A stretch of DNA of 37,096 nucleotides from JAIEPT01 sp038217425. Lineage in GTDB: Bacteria; Planctomycetota; Planctomycetia; Gemmatales; Gemmataceae. A model generated the notes under the pieces. That model was not told the DNA's origin. It ran no database searches and saw nothing but the letters and a program-made list of their open reading frames with translations. The translations under genes were made by a program, and so were the position numbers. Shown one piece after another: positions 29,939 to 37,096 of this stretch; positions within the stretch are counted from its first letter, which is position 1; every line of letters begins with the position of its first letter. The stretch covers positions 1 through 37,096 of the forward strand of contig JBBQPM010000055.1 in the NCBI GenBank assembly GCA_038217425.1, given 5' to 3'.

Positions 29939-31449
29939 CGATGAAATCGCACTGGGTTCCCGGGTCCAAGATGCCGCACTTTCCCAAGCTGCGGGAAGAT
30001 CTCAAAGTCGATGCGGTCGTCGTGGGCGCCGGCATCATGGGGGCCACTGCCGCCTATCTTCTCAAGAAAGCGGGCAAAACCGTGGCACTGCTCGAACGCG
30101 ACCATTGTGGCAAAGGCGATACGGGGAACACCACTGCCCACCTCACCTACGTCACCGATACTCGGATTACCGAACTGACGAGCACTTTCGGCAAAGATCA
30201 TGCCCAGGCGGCGTGGGACGCGGGACGGGCGGCGATCGATCAAATCGAAGCGATTGTGAAAGCGGAGGAGATTGACTGCGGCTTCGCGCGGGTTCCGGCC
30301 TTTTTGCATGCGCCCTGGAAAGGAACTTCCAAGGACGAGGCAGACAAGCTCCGAAGAGACGCGGCGCTGGCGGACGAACTGGGCTTTGACGCACGCTACG
30401 TCGATTCCATCGCGTGGGTCGATCGACCGGGCGTCCGCTTCGCGAACCAGGCGCGCTTTCATCCGCTTCGCTATCTCGCGGGGCTACTACCCAGAATCGC
30501 AGGCGACGGCAGCCACGTCTTCGAGAGTTCGGAAGTCAGCGAATTTCAGGAAGAACCGCTGGCTGTCAAAGCGAACAAGTACACGATCACGTGCGATTAC
30601 ATCGTGATCGCGACCCATGTGCCGCTGGTGGGCGTCGCGGGTTTCCTCAGTGCGACGTTATTTCAGACCAAGATCGCCCCGTATTCGAGTTACGTGATCG
30701 GAGCCAAGGTTCCAAAGGCGACCGTCCCCGACGCACTCTTCTTCGACACAACGGACCCTTACTATTACCTGCGCGTTGATCCGCACCCCAAACACGACTA
30801 CGTCATCTTCGGCGGCGAAGATCACAAAACTGGGCAAGAAACGAACACCGAGGAAAACGTCCAGCGTCTGGAAGCGATGCTCGCGTCAATTCTGCCGGAA
30901 GCGAAGATCGACGCACGCTGGACGGGGCAAGTGGTGGAAACCCACGACGGCCTCCCGTTCATCGGCGAAACCGCTCCTCGGCAGTTCGCCGCCACGGGTT
31001 TTTCGGGCAATGGCATGACCTTCGGCACCCTCGCGGGCATGATGGCGGCCGACGCGGCGCTGGGCAAAAAGAATCCCTGGAGCGACCTTTTCGACGTCAA
31101 TCGCAAGAAGCTTGCGTCCGTGTGGGACTACGTCAAGGAGAACATCGACTACCCCTACTATTACCTGAAGGACAAACTGAAGTCCGCCGAGGGGGCGTCG
31201 CTCAGTGAGTTACCCAGCGGCGAGGGGAAGATTCTGAAGCTCGGCAGCGAGCGCGTGGCCGCCTACCGAAGCCCGCAAGGGAAGGTAACGACGCTGTCGC
31301 CCGTGTGCACGCACATGGGTTGCAACGTTCACTGGAACCTTGCCGACTCCACGTGGGATTGCCCGTGCCATGGTTCCCGCTTTGCACCGACCGGAGAGGT
31401 ACTCGGCGGCCCTGCCGAAACGCCGCTTGAAGAGATCAAATCCAACTAG
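29935..31449 (+). CDS. DAO-type FAD oxidoreductase fused to Rieske domain
   Basis: A 504-residue fusion. The N-terminal FAD domain has VVGAGIMG (29-36) and the D-amino-acid-oxidase-like NTTAHLTYVTD region; GLPFIGE and ATGFSGNGMTFG close the FAD fold. The C-terminal Rieske domain (about 415-504) has CTHMGC (Cys461, His463) and CPCHG (Cys476, His479), with Cys466 and Cys478 placed to form the stabilising disulfide. Homologues are widespread with unknown substrate. It starts at ATG 29935, overlapping the isochorismatase stop, so one transcript should make both. No export signal. A hairpin 16 bp after the stop probably ends the operon. Confidence 0.93.
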   Translation: MTMKSHWVPGSKMPHFPKLREDLKVDAVVVGAGIMGATAAYLLKKAGKTVALLERDHCGKGDTGNTTAHLTYVTDTRITELTSTFGKDHAQAAWDAGRAAIDQIEAIVKAEEIDCGFARVPAFLHAPWKGTSKDEADKLRRDAALADELGFDARYVDSIAWVDRPGVRFANQARFHPLRYLAGLLPRIAGDGSHVFESSEVSEFQEEPLAVKANKYTITCDYIVIATHVPLVGVAGFLSATLFQTKIAPYSSYVIGAKVPKATVPDALFFDTTDPYYYLRVDPHPKHDYVIFGGEDHKTGQETNTEENVQRLEAMLASILPEAKIDARWTGQVVETHDGLPFIGETAPRQFAATGFSGNGMTFGTLAGMMAADAALGKKNPWSDLFDVNRKKLASVWDYVKENIDYPYYYLKDKLKSAEGASLSELPSGEGKILKLGSERVAAYRSPQGKVTTLSPVCTHMGCNVHWNLADSTWDCPCHGSRFAPTGEVLGGPAETPLEEIKSN

Positions 31450-31464
31450 CGAGCCGGTCGCGTC

Positions 31465-31491
31465 AAAGACGATCTTACAAAGATCGTCTTT
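31465..31491 (+). terminator. Hairpin after the isochorismatase/Rieske operon
   Basis: AAAGACGATCT (31465-31475) and AGATCGTCTTT (31481-31491) form a perfect 11-bp stem with a 5-base loop. It begins 16 bp after the stop of the Rieske gene, and the A/T ends of the stem resemble an intrinsic terminator, though the following bases are not a T-run. The rest of the 185-bp spacer before wecB shows no gene. Confidence 0.65.
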
Positions 31492-31634
31492 GGATTGGAT
31501 TGACGGCGGCGAACAGCGTTCGTTCCGATTCTTGCTAACGCCGTTCGTTCGGCATTGCCGAACAAATACTTCACGTTTCTTCAGCTTTCAGGCCGATATC
31601 TCCTTCATCGGATGCCGATGGGAGATTCTGTACC

Positions 31635-32783
31635 ATGCTTTCGGAAAATGACGGTAATAACGAAAAACGAGTCTTGATGGTCCTAGGGACGCGACCCGAG
31701 GCCATCAAGCTTGCGCCGCTTGCCCGTACCTTGGGGGCCGGTTCGGGCGTTACATTGGAGATCTGCAACACGTCGCAGCATCGCGATCTCGTGATGCCGG
31801 TGCTGGACTTCTTCCGTGTGAAGGTCGATTTCGACCTGGACGTGGGAACCGGTTCGCAGACGCCTGCGGAGGTGACCGCACGCGTCACCCAGGGCGTTTC
31901 GAAGTTGCTTTCCCGGAAAAAATACGATCGCGTCGTCGTTCAAGGGGATACCTCTTCCGCCCTTGGAGGGGGCCTGGCGGCTTTCTATCAAGGCGTCCGT
32001 TTGGCCCATGTTGAAGCTGGCCTGCGCTCCGGCGACCTGCACCTCCCCTTTCCCGAGGAAGGCCATCGCCGAATGCTCGATGCGTTGGCTGAAGAACTAT
32101 TCGTTCCCACTCAGGAGGCGTTTCTCAATCTCCAGCAGGAAGGCATTCCTCCCCAGCGGATCCATCTCACCGGTAACACCGGGATCGACGCACTCCTCTG
32201 GGCGCAACAAGAATTGACGCGAAACCCTCGGCCGCTGGATATCCCCGTGGCGGAAAATCAGAAGCTGGTGTTGCTCACGACCCATCGCCGCGAGAGTTTC
32301 GGCGCTCCTTTGGAGCGCACCTTGCAGGCGGTTGCCGAACTTGCCCGTCGTCATCCCGACGTTTGCATTCTGTTTCCGGTCCATCCCAATCCGCGAGTTC
32401 GCGAAGTCGTCCATGCCGTGCTGGGCTCCGTGCAGGGGGTGCATCTTCGGGAACCGATGGTCTATCCGGATTTCGTCCAGGCCCTCATGCGAGCCGATTT
32501 GATCCTGACGGATTCGGGGGGCTTGCAAGAAGAAGCGGGCGCCCTGGGGAAACCCATCCTCATCCTCCGGGACGATACCGAACGTCCTGAAGGAGTTCGC
32601 TGCGGATTTGCAGAACTGGTGGGGACCGATTCGCAGCGCATTCTGGAACGGGCCGAGGCGATTCTCGAAAGACCGTCAAATGGGGCTGCCTCCTTCGTTC
32701 CCCTGTACGGCAATGGGCAGGCATGCGCTCGAATTCTCGAGGTTTTCTTGGACCAGGGCCGAAAGCTGAAGATTGCTGCGTAA
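31635..32783 (+). CDS. wecB: UDP-N-acetylglucosamine 2-epimerase (non-hydrolysing)
   Basis: WecB interconverts UDP-GlcNAc and UDP-ManNAc, supplying ManNAc for surface polysaccharides. The 382-residue protein has VLGTRPEAIKLAPL (16-29), VVVQGDTSSALG, AHVEAGLRSGDLHLPFPEEG, TTHRRESFG and LTDSGGLQEEAGALGKP, all hallmarks of the family with its catalytic Asp, Glu and His residues. The usual PEEx-Asn-Arg is PEEGHRR here, a small departure. GGGAG lies upstream of ATG 31635. It points toward, and is convergent with, the exopolysaccharide operon at the right edge, and probably supplies that pathway (inference). Confidence 0.93.
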   Translation: MLSENDGNNEKRVLMVLGTRPEAIKLAPLARTLGAGSGVTLEICNTSQHRDLVMPVLDFFRVKVDFDLDVGTGSQTPAEVTARVTQGVSKLLSRKKYDRVVVQGDTSSALGGGLAAFYQGVRLAHVEAGLRSGDLHLPFPEEGHRRMLDALAEELFVPTQEAFLNLQQEGIPPQRIHLTGNTGIDALLWAQQELTRNPRPLDIPVAENQKLVLLTTHRRESFGAPLERTLQAVAELARRHPDVCILFPVHPNPRVREVVHAVLGSVQGVHLREPMVYPDFVQALMRADLILTDSGGLQEEAGALGKPILILRDDTERPEGVRCGFAELVGTDSQRILERAEAILERPSNGAASFVPLYGNGQACARILEVFLDQGRKLKIAA

Positions 32784-32894
32784 ATTGGCCCTGGTTTGGT
32801 CGTGTTCTTGGCGAGCGGCTCTTTTTCGACTTACCTGATGAGACGGCATTACAGGGCCAAGAATTGCGCGCCCCACGCACCTCCGTAAAGTGAA

Positions 32895-33326
32895 CTACTC
32901 CGGCGGGTCGACCTTCATCGACGCCAGGATTGCTTGCACGACCGGTTCGAAACTTTCCAGTTCCAGATCGTTCGCTTGCCAAAAAATGAGCACCGTGCCC
33001 TGCTCGATGTAGAAGCTGCGCGTCCAGCAGGTATTGGTCAGGTCGAAGCTGAAAAACCGCATCTCGTGCCCAAACGACGGCTGCCCGGCGAACGTCTCGT
33101 ACGTTTCCTCGAACTCGAGACTGTCGTATTCGGCCTTCATCGCGTCCAGCGCGGTCTGGGCCATCGTTTCGATCTCGGGCGTCTCGGGATCAAAAGTGAC
33201 AAGCAGGAACGCGGGCCCGGGACTTTGGATCTCGACGATCCAGCCTTCCTCGCGTTCCTCGCGCGTGAGCTTCCACGACTCGGGATACTGGAAGGCGATG
33301 CCGTTTTCCTGAAACCGACCCGGCAT
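32895..33326 (-). CDS. Uncharacterised small protein at the end of the EPS operon
   Basis: A 143-residue protein with no signal or membrane segment. The opening GRFQENGIAFQYPESWKLT, a central alpha/beta body and the ending EPVVQAILASMKV resemble the PsbP/DcrB-like fold, in which a beta sheet starts with a Y-P-x-x-W motif. I do not recognise a function. I chose ATG 33326 because GAGGA lies nine bases upstream; ATG 33341, directly after the preceding stop, is the alternative. It is the last gene on the minus-strand polysaccharide operon, a few bases after the phosphoglycosyl transferase stop. It may simply share the transcript. Confidence 0.75.
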   Translation of the reverse strand: MPGRFQENGIAFQYPESWKLTREEREEGWIVEIQSPGPAFLLVTFDPETPEIETMAQTALDAMKAEYDSLEFEETYETFAGQPSFGHEMRFFSFDLTNTCWTRSFYIEQGTVLIFWQANDLELESFEPVVQAILASMKVDPPE

Positions 33327-33341
33327 GACGCTAATCCTCAT

Positions 33342-33965
33342 CTACGCTCGCCCCATGCGTTCTTCGTCCAGGGACGGCAGATACACGTTGTCGGCGGCGT
33401 GAACGTCCTCGCGCCGGACAACTTTCCAAAAGGTAAGCACGATCACCTTCAGATCGAGCCACAGGCCGCAGTGATCGACATACCAAACATCGAGCCTGAG
33501 CTTGTCGTCCCAGGCGAGGTTGATTCGCCCGTGAATCTGCGCCCACCCGGTCAGTCCCGGCAGCACGTGATGCCGACGTCGTTCCTCCTCGTTGTAGAAG
33601 GGCAGGTAGCTGATGAGGAGTGGCCTCGGCCCGACGACGCTCATTTCGCCTTTGAGGATGTTCCAGAGTTCGGGGAGTTCGTCGAGGCTGGTGCTGCGTA
33701 GAAACTTGCCAAAGCGCGTGAGTCGCTGATCGTCCGGCAGCAAGTTCCCGTCGGCGTCGCGCGCGTCAGTCATGGTGCGGAACTTCACCATTTCGAACGG
33801 TTGCTCGTCTTTGCCGGGCCGAGCCTGGCGAAAGATCACGGGCGAGCCGAGTTTGAGACGCACCAGGATCGCGACGATGACAAAGATCGGCGCGAACAGA
33901 ATCAGCGCGGTCCCGGCCAGGACAACGTCGAGCCAGCGTTTGCCGTACCGCGCGTAGAAGGTCAC
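33342..33965 (-). CDS. Polyprenyl-phosphate sugar-1-phosphate transferase (PGT)
   Basis: Monotopic phosphoglycosyl transferases start glycan assembly by moving a sugar-1-phosphate from a UDP-sugar to undecaprenyl phosphate. The 207-residue protein has one N-terminal membrane segment (VVLAGTALILFAPIFVIVAI), the FRQARPGKDEQPFEMVKFRT motif, the Asp-Glu dyad in RSTSLDELPELWNILKGEMS, and VGPRPLL, as in PglC/EpsL/WcaJ-type cores. I chose GTG 33965, with GGGAG seven bases upstream and one base after the preceding stop. ATG 34004 (with GAGGA upstream) would overlap the previous gene by 38 bp. It is the short form lacking the WbaP-type N-terminal helices. It acts at the inner membrane. Confidence 0.92.
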   Translation of the reverse strand: MTFYARYGKRWLDVVLAGTALILFAPIFVIVAILVRLKLGSPVIFRQARPGKDEQPFEMVKFRTMTDARDADGNLLPDDQRLTRFGKFLRSTSLDELPELWNILKGEMSVVGPRPLLISYLPFYNEEERRRHHVLPGLTGWAQIHGRINLAWDDKLRLDVWYVDHCGLWLDLKVIVLTFWKVVRREDVHAADNVYLPSLDEERMGRA

Positions 33966-33966
33966 G

Positions 33967-35130
33967 TTAGACTCCCTGGAGCTTGGGCTTGCCAAGAGCA
34001 TCATGGTACAAATCCTCGTGTAGGGAAATCAGGCGACGAATGTCGTATTCTGTCATGCGAGCTCGCCCGGTTTGACCCAGCGCCCGCGCGTAGGCGGAAT
34101 CGTCGATCACGCGTGCGAGCTGCTGCGCGAGGGCCGGCACGTCCCCCACGGGGAACAGCAGACCGGCGCCCGATTCGAGCAGGTCGGCGTTGCCGCGAAT
34201 CCGCGACGCGATGCATGGCGCCTCCAGGCACATCGCTTCCATCAAGCTGCGCGGCAACCCCTCGCGCTCCGACGGCAAGAGCACCGCCTGCGCCGCGCGA
34301 ATGAGCCCCGCGATGTCCCGGCGATAGCCCAGGAAGCGAACCCGATCGGCAAGGCCGAGCTTCGCTGCATGCGCCTTCATCTCGTCTTCGAGCGGACCGA
34401 TGCCGGCGAACGCGAGGACTGCCTGGGGTCGTTGCAATTTCGCAAACGCCTCGAGTGCGTCGCGGTGACGTTTGCGCGGGATGAACTCGGCGATCATCAA
34501 AATCACCGATTGCTGAGGCGAGACGTTCATTTCGCGGCGCAGGCGCGTTGCCGTTTCTTCCGATACGGAAGCGCGTGCGTACTGACTCAGATCGACGCCG
34601 ATCCCGGGCATATAGTGCAGTCGCGCGGCCGGCACGAGACCGAGTTCGAGAGCGGATTTTTCGTCTTCGCGATTGATGACGACGAGGCGGTCGGTCCACG
34701 GGCCGGCCCATTTCTCGAGCCGTTTGTACAGCGCGTTCTCGAACCAGCCGCCGCCGGAATGGAAGTGAAAACCATGGGCCGTGTAGATCACGCTGAGTTT
34801 TCCCGGCGCCCGCAATTTGCGCAGAGCGAAGCGAGTGACGAATGCGGCGACCGGCGTGTGGACGTGGACGAGATCGTACGCTTCCCGCTGGACGAGTTCG
34901 CGGACGAACTTCGGGACTGACAAAAAATGTGCGGGAGCGAGCGGATTGCGCGACCAGGCCACGTCCCACACGCGATCGAACGCGGCCACGCAATCGGGAA
35001 ACTGCGTCACCCCGTTGGCGAGCGCGTCGACACGCCAACCCTGGGTGCGGAAGTGCTCGGCGTACGGCAGCAGAAATGACTGCAGCGTCGGCGGAACAGT
35101 CGTGACGATGAGCAGCTTGGGCATCTTCAT
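33967..35130 (-). CDS. Glycosyltransferase family 4 protein (EPS operon, second)
   Basis: A 387-residue GT-B enzyme. The N-terminal domain (MKMPKLLIVTTVPPTLQSFL, then LVHVHTPVAAFVTRFAL and YTAHGFHFHSGG) is of the type that recognises lipid-linked acceptors. The donor domain has ILMIAEFIPRKRHRDALEAF, FLGYRRDIAGL and SEREGLPRSLMEAMC (E-x7-E). Its ATG 35130 overlaps the stop of the preceding transferase (ATGA); ATG 35124 has better spacing from AAGGGG and is possible. It is cytoplasmic at the inner membrane and transfers a sugar onto the growing lipid-linked unit. The sugar is unknown. Confidence 0.92.
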   Translation of the reverse strand: MKMPKLLIVTTVPPTLQSFLLPYAEHFRTQGWRVDALANGVTQFPDCVAAFDRVWDVAWSRNPLAPAHFLSVPKFVRELVQREAYDLVHVHTPVAAFVTRFALRKLRAPGKLSVIYTAHGFHFHSGGGWFENALYKRLEKWAGPWTDRLVVINREDEKSALELGLVPAARLHYMPGIGVDLSQYARASVSEETATRLRREMNVSPQQSVILMIAEFIPRKRHRDALEAFAKLQRPQAVLAFAGIGPLEDEMKAHAAKLGLADRVRFLGYRRDIAGLIRAAQAVLLPSEREGLPRSLMEAMCLEAPCIASRIRGNADLLESGAGLLFPVGDVPALAQQLARVIDDSAYARALGQTGRARMTEYDIRRLISLHEDLYHDALGKPKLQGV

Positions 35131-36311
35131 TTCCCCTTGAGCCAGTGCAAGGTCTTGTCGCAGAGAGCCTGATAGAACGCACGCCGAAGCGGGGCGATGC
35201 GATCCTGATGATATTCGCGAGCCACGCTGAGGTTTCGAGCCGACATGCGAACGAGTCGGCCGGGTTCGGTCGCCACGGCGCGAATGGACTGGGCAAGCGC
35301 GAGGGCGTCGCCGGGCGGGACCAGGTCTTCCGGGGGCAGCAATTCCGGGATGCCGCCGACCGTCGAGCCGATACACGGCAAGGCACGCGCCATCGCCTCG
35401 ACCATCGCCCGCGGCAGGCCTTCCTGATGCGACGGCAGCACGAAGAGGTGGGCGGCATCCAGGGCCTCGCGCACCTGGCCGCCCACGGTAAGCTGGCCGC
35501 GAAACGTCACGATGTCGGCGATCCCCAGACGCTGTGCCAGCGCCTCGAGTTCCCCGCGAAACTGCCCGTCGCCGATCAGCGACAACTCCAGATCGAGCCC
35601 GTCGTGCTTGCACTGGGCGACGGCCTGGATGAGCACGTCGGGCGCCTTGTACATCTGGGCCATGGTGCCGACGAAGACGAGTTTGAGTCGGCCCGGCAGA
35701 CGTTCGCCGCGCGGCGTGGAAGCCAGGGCGCCGTCGGAGATCTCGACGTCGGAGAAGGCAACTTCGCCTTGCGGGCAGGGATAGCGTTTCTGTAGCGCCG
35801 AGCGGGTGACGTACGACGCCTGGCACGCGGCGGCGCACACCTTGCGGAGCCCGCGCGTGAACCACCAGCGAAAGAACGGGCGCAGCGGATGCCGAACCGA
35901 ACCGGACGCGAAGACGTCGTACGGATCGGCGACAACTTCAACGGCGTACGGCTTTCCCCGGTCACGCATCCAACCGGCGATTTGGCTTCCCGACGTCGAC
36001 GGCACCCGTAAGAGGATCGCGTCGTCTTCGCGGAGCGAGTTTTTGAGGACCTGGGTGACTTTGCTGCGTTTCTTGAGGTATTGCCAGGGGCCGATGTAGT
36101 ACGGCACCTGCACGTACGACACCCGGTCGTCATCGGCACGCCGCCAGTCGGCGCCGACGGACTCGACCGGTTTGACCCGCGCCACGACGCGGACGTTGTC
36201 GAAGACTTCCAGGTACGGTTTCCAGAACGTGGCCGGGAATTGCGTCTGCGTCCAGACGGCGCCGTCAGGCGTCGCTTCGAATCGATGCTCGAGCGAAACG
36301 AGAAGATTCAT
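35127..36311 (-). CDS. Glycosyltransferase family 4 protein (EPS operon, first)
   Basis: A 394-residue GT-B enzyme. The N-terminal half has VQVPYYIGPWQYLKKRS and PYAVEVVADPYDVFASG. The donor domain has LKLVFVGTMAQMYKAPDVLI, IVTFRGQLTVGG and SHQEGLPRAMVEAMARALP (E-x7-E), with VGGIPELL following. ATG 36311 overlaps the polymerase stop (ATGA), so translation is coupled. A longer open frame to 36962 is a shadow of the polymerase gene. It probably adds a sugar to the lipid-linked repeat unit polymerised by the upstream gene. Donor and acceptor are unknown. Confidence 0.92.
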   Translation of the reverse strand: MNLLVSLEHRFEATPDGAVWTQTQFPATFWKPYLEVFDNVRVVARVKPVESVGADWRRADDDRVSYVQVPYYIGPWQYLKKRSKVTQVLKNSLREDDAILLRVPSTSGSQIAGWMRDRGKPYAVEVVADPYDVFASGSVRHPLRPFFRWWFTRGLRKVCAAACQASYVTRSALQKRYPCPQGEVAFSDVEISDGALASTPRGERLPGRLKLVFVGTMAQMYKAPDVLIQAVAQCKHDGLDLELSLIGDGQFRGELEALAQRLGIADIVTFRGQLTVGGQVREALDAAHLFVLPSHQEGLPRAMVEAMARALPCIGSTVGGIPELLPPEDLVPPGDALALAQSIRAVATEPGRLVRMSARNLSVAREYHQDRIAPLRRAFYQALCDKTLHWLKGK

Positions 36312-37096
36312 GCGGTACTCCGAACGAGGTACGAGCGACGCATTTCGTGAATGACGAAGACGGCGAGGTAGGGAAGCACCGAGTACCAGATGAGGGGCCG
36401 AAACACGAGCGCGGTTTCCTCGCGGACGAAGAAGGTGAAGAAGCTGGCGAACGACGCGAGCATCGCCAACCGCGCCGGCGAGCCCTTGGCCCAGCGCACG
36501 AACGCCGCGTAGAAGAAGCCGATGCCGGCCATGATCCAGGGCAAGCCGATCCAGCCGAACGCCAGGTACGCCTCGGCGATGAAGGAAAACCCGAACGACC
36601 CGCCGCGACCCGCGAAGAGCGGATCGACGGCGTTCACGAGCCAAACCGTGGGCGACCCGTACGCGATGGAGGGATGCAGATCCCAGGCGAAGTTCGGCAT
36701 GAGCGTGAGCAGGCCATAGTAGTAGGTGAGCCCGGCGTCGAAATCGCGGGCGGCGGGGACGAGTTCCATGGTCCAGGCGACGACCATGAGCGTGCCGCCG
36801 ACCTCGGAGACGGTGGCGGCGAACGGATTGTCGATGCCGGTGTAGACCTGACTGAAACGTTCCCAGGAGAAGCGGTCGTCGCCGGTGACATTGCGGGTCA
36901 TCGCGAGGACGGGAAAGACGACGCCGACGACCGCCAATCCTACGCCGCCGACGAGAACCCACGGGAGCGGCCGAACCATTTCTTTCCAGAGCCAGGCATA
37001 AAGCACGAGCGGCATGATGGCATAGTAGCGAGAGCCGAGAAAGAGTTGAATGCCGGCATTGGCGAGGAGTACGAGTCCGGAGGCCAGGCGGGCTCC
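36308..37096 (-). CDS. O-antigen/exopolysaccharide polymerase-like membrane protein (partial)
   Basis: The minus-strand frame stays open to the window edge, so the 5' end is missing; an internal ATG at 37015 is not the true start. The visible 262 residues contain about five hydrophobic helices (for example LPWVLVGGVGLAVVGVVFPV and FGWIGLPWIMAGIGFFYAAF). Between helices lies a long outer loop with NPFAATVSEVGG and FGFSFIAEAYLAFGW, as in Wzy/oligosaccharide repeat-unit polymerases. Together with the downstream transferases and PGT it fits a Wzy-dependent pathway, in which the polymerase joins lipid-linked repeat units in the periplasm. Wzx and Wza genes, if present, would be outside the window. 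Confidence 0.85.
   Translation of the reverse strand, partial: GARLASGLVLLANAGIQLFLGSRYYAIMPLVLYAWLWKEMVRPLPWVLVGGVGLAVVGVVFPVLAMTRNVTGDDRFSWERFSQVYTGIDNPFAATVSEVGGTLMVVAWTMELVPAARDFDAGLTYYYGLLTLMPNFAWDLHPSIAYGSPTVWLVNAVDPLFAGRGGSFGFSFIAEAYLAFGWIGLPWIMAGIGFFYAAFVRWAKGSPARLAMLASFASFFTFFVREETALVFRPLIWYSVLPYLAVFVIHEMRRSYLVRSTA

Noticed and set aside
32785..32860. 9-bp inverted repeat (TTGGCCCTG) after wecB
   Set aside because: The arms are short with a 58-base spacer, so a stable terminator or functional element is not supported.
1..37096. CRISPR array, insertion sequence or prophage
   Set aside because: No regularly spaced direct repeats, transposase, integrase or phage structural gene was found on either strand.

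Overview
The window is a GC-rich piece of a planctomycete chromosome. I infer this from gene content: two DUF1501 proteins with twin-arginine leaders, a PSCyt1/DUF1549/DUF1553 protein with a CxxCH haem site, a DUF4058 protein, a secreted caspase-fold peptidase with a planctomycete-type beta-rich tail, and the palindromic repeats in the spacers. No transposase, phage gene or CRISPR array is visible. One tRNA gene, tRNA-Cys(GCA), lies at the left edge.

Layout. 1-2.3 kb: tRNA-Cys and a SEC-C/TPR protein (both minus). 2.5-5.2 kb: a tight plus-strand operon of a small STN-like lipoprotein, a LuxE-type acyl-protein synthetase and a LuxC-type acyl-CoA reductase. Its end overlaps, tail to tail, a minus-strand protein that joins a degenerate kinase domain to a PilZ domain. 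7.2-9.6 kb: a TonB-dependent receptor, followed by about 350 bp of palindromic repeats. 9.9-13.3 kb (minus): a small RHH-like protein, a secreted beta-propeller glycosidase-like protein and a GT4 glycosyltransferase. 13.4-17.6 kb (plus): a four-gene set of HemN-like radical SAM protein, GcvH-like lipoyl carrier, 8Fe-8S ferredoxin-domain protein with an unknown N-terminal domain, and a second radical SAM protein. 17.8-24.1 kb (plus): secreted metacaspase-like protein, a DUF4365-like gene broken by a frameshift, a small partner gene, DUF1501, endonuclease V, and an ABC exporter with an unusual N-terminus. 24.2-28.3 kb (minus): a PSD1-type protein and DUF1501 pair. 28.4-31.4 kb (plus): DUF4058, then an isochorismatase-family hydrolase coupled to a DAO/Rieske oxidoreductase. 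31.6-37.1 kb: WecB (plus), facing a minus-strand exopolysaccharide operon of polymerase (cut by the window edge), two GT4 transferases, a phosphoglycosyl transferase and a small unknown protein.

How genes may work together. The radical SAM/lipoyl/ferredoxin set is the best candidate for an undescribed system: two radical enzymes, a probable electron donor and a swinging-arm carrier are encoded together, with no glycine-cleavage P or T genes nearby. LuxE plus LuxC should reduce activated fatty acids to aldehydes, but no luciferase gene is present. The polymerase/GT/PGT operon and WecB fit assembly of a cell-surface polysaccharide. The frameshift at 19.19 kb coincides with a perfect 15-bp inverted repeat and joins two neighbouring genes into one artificial reading frame.

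Limits: family calls come from reading motifs by eye. No database search, structure prediction or expression data were available.
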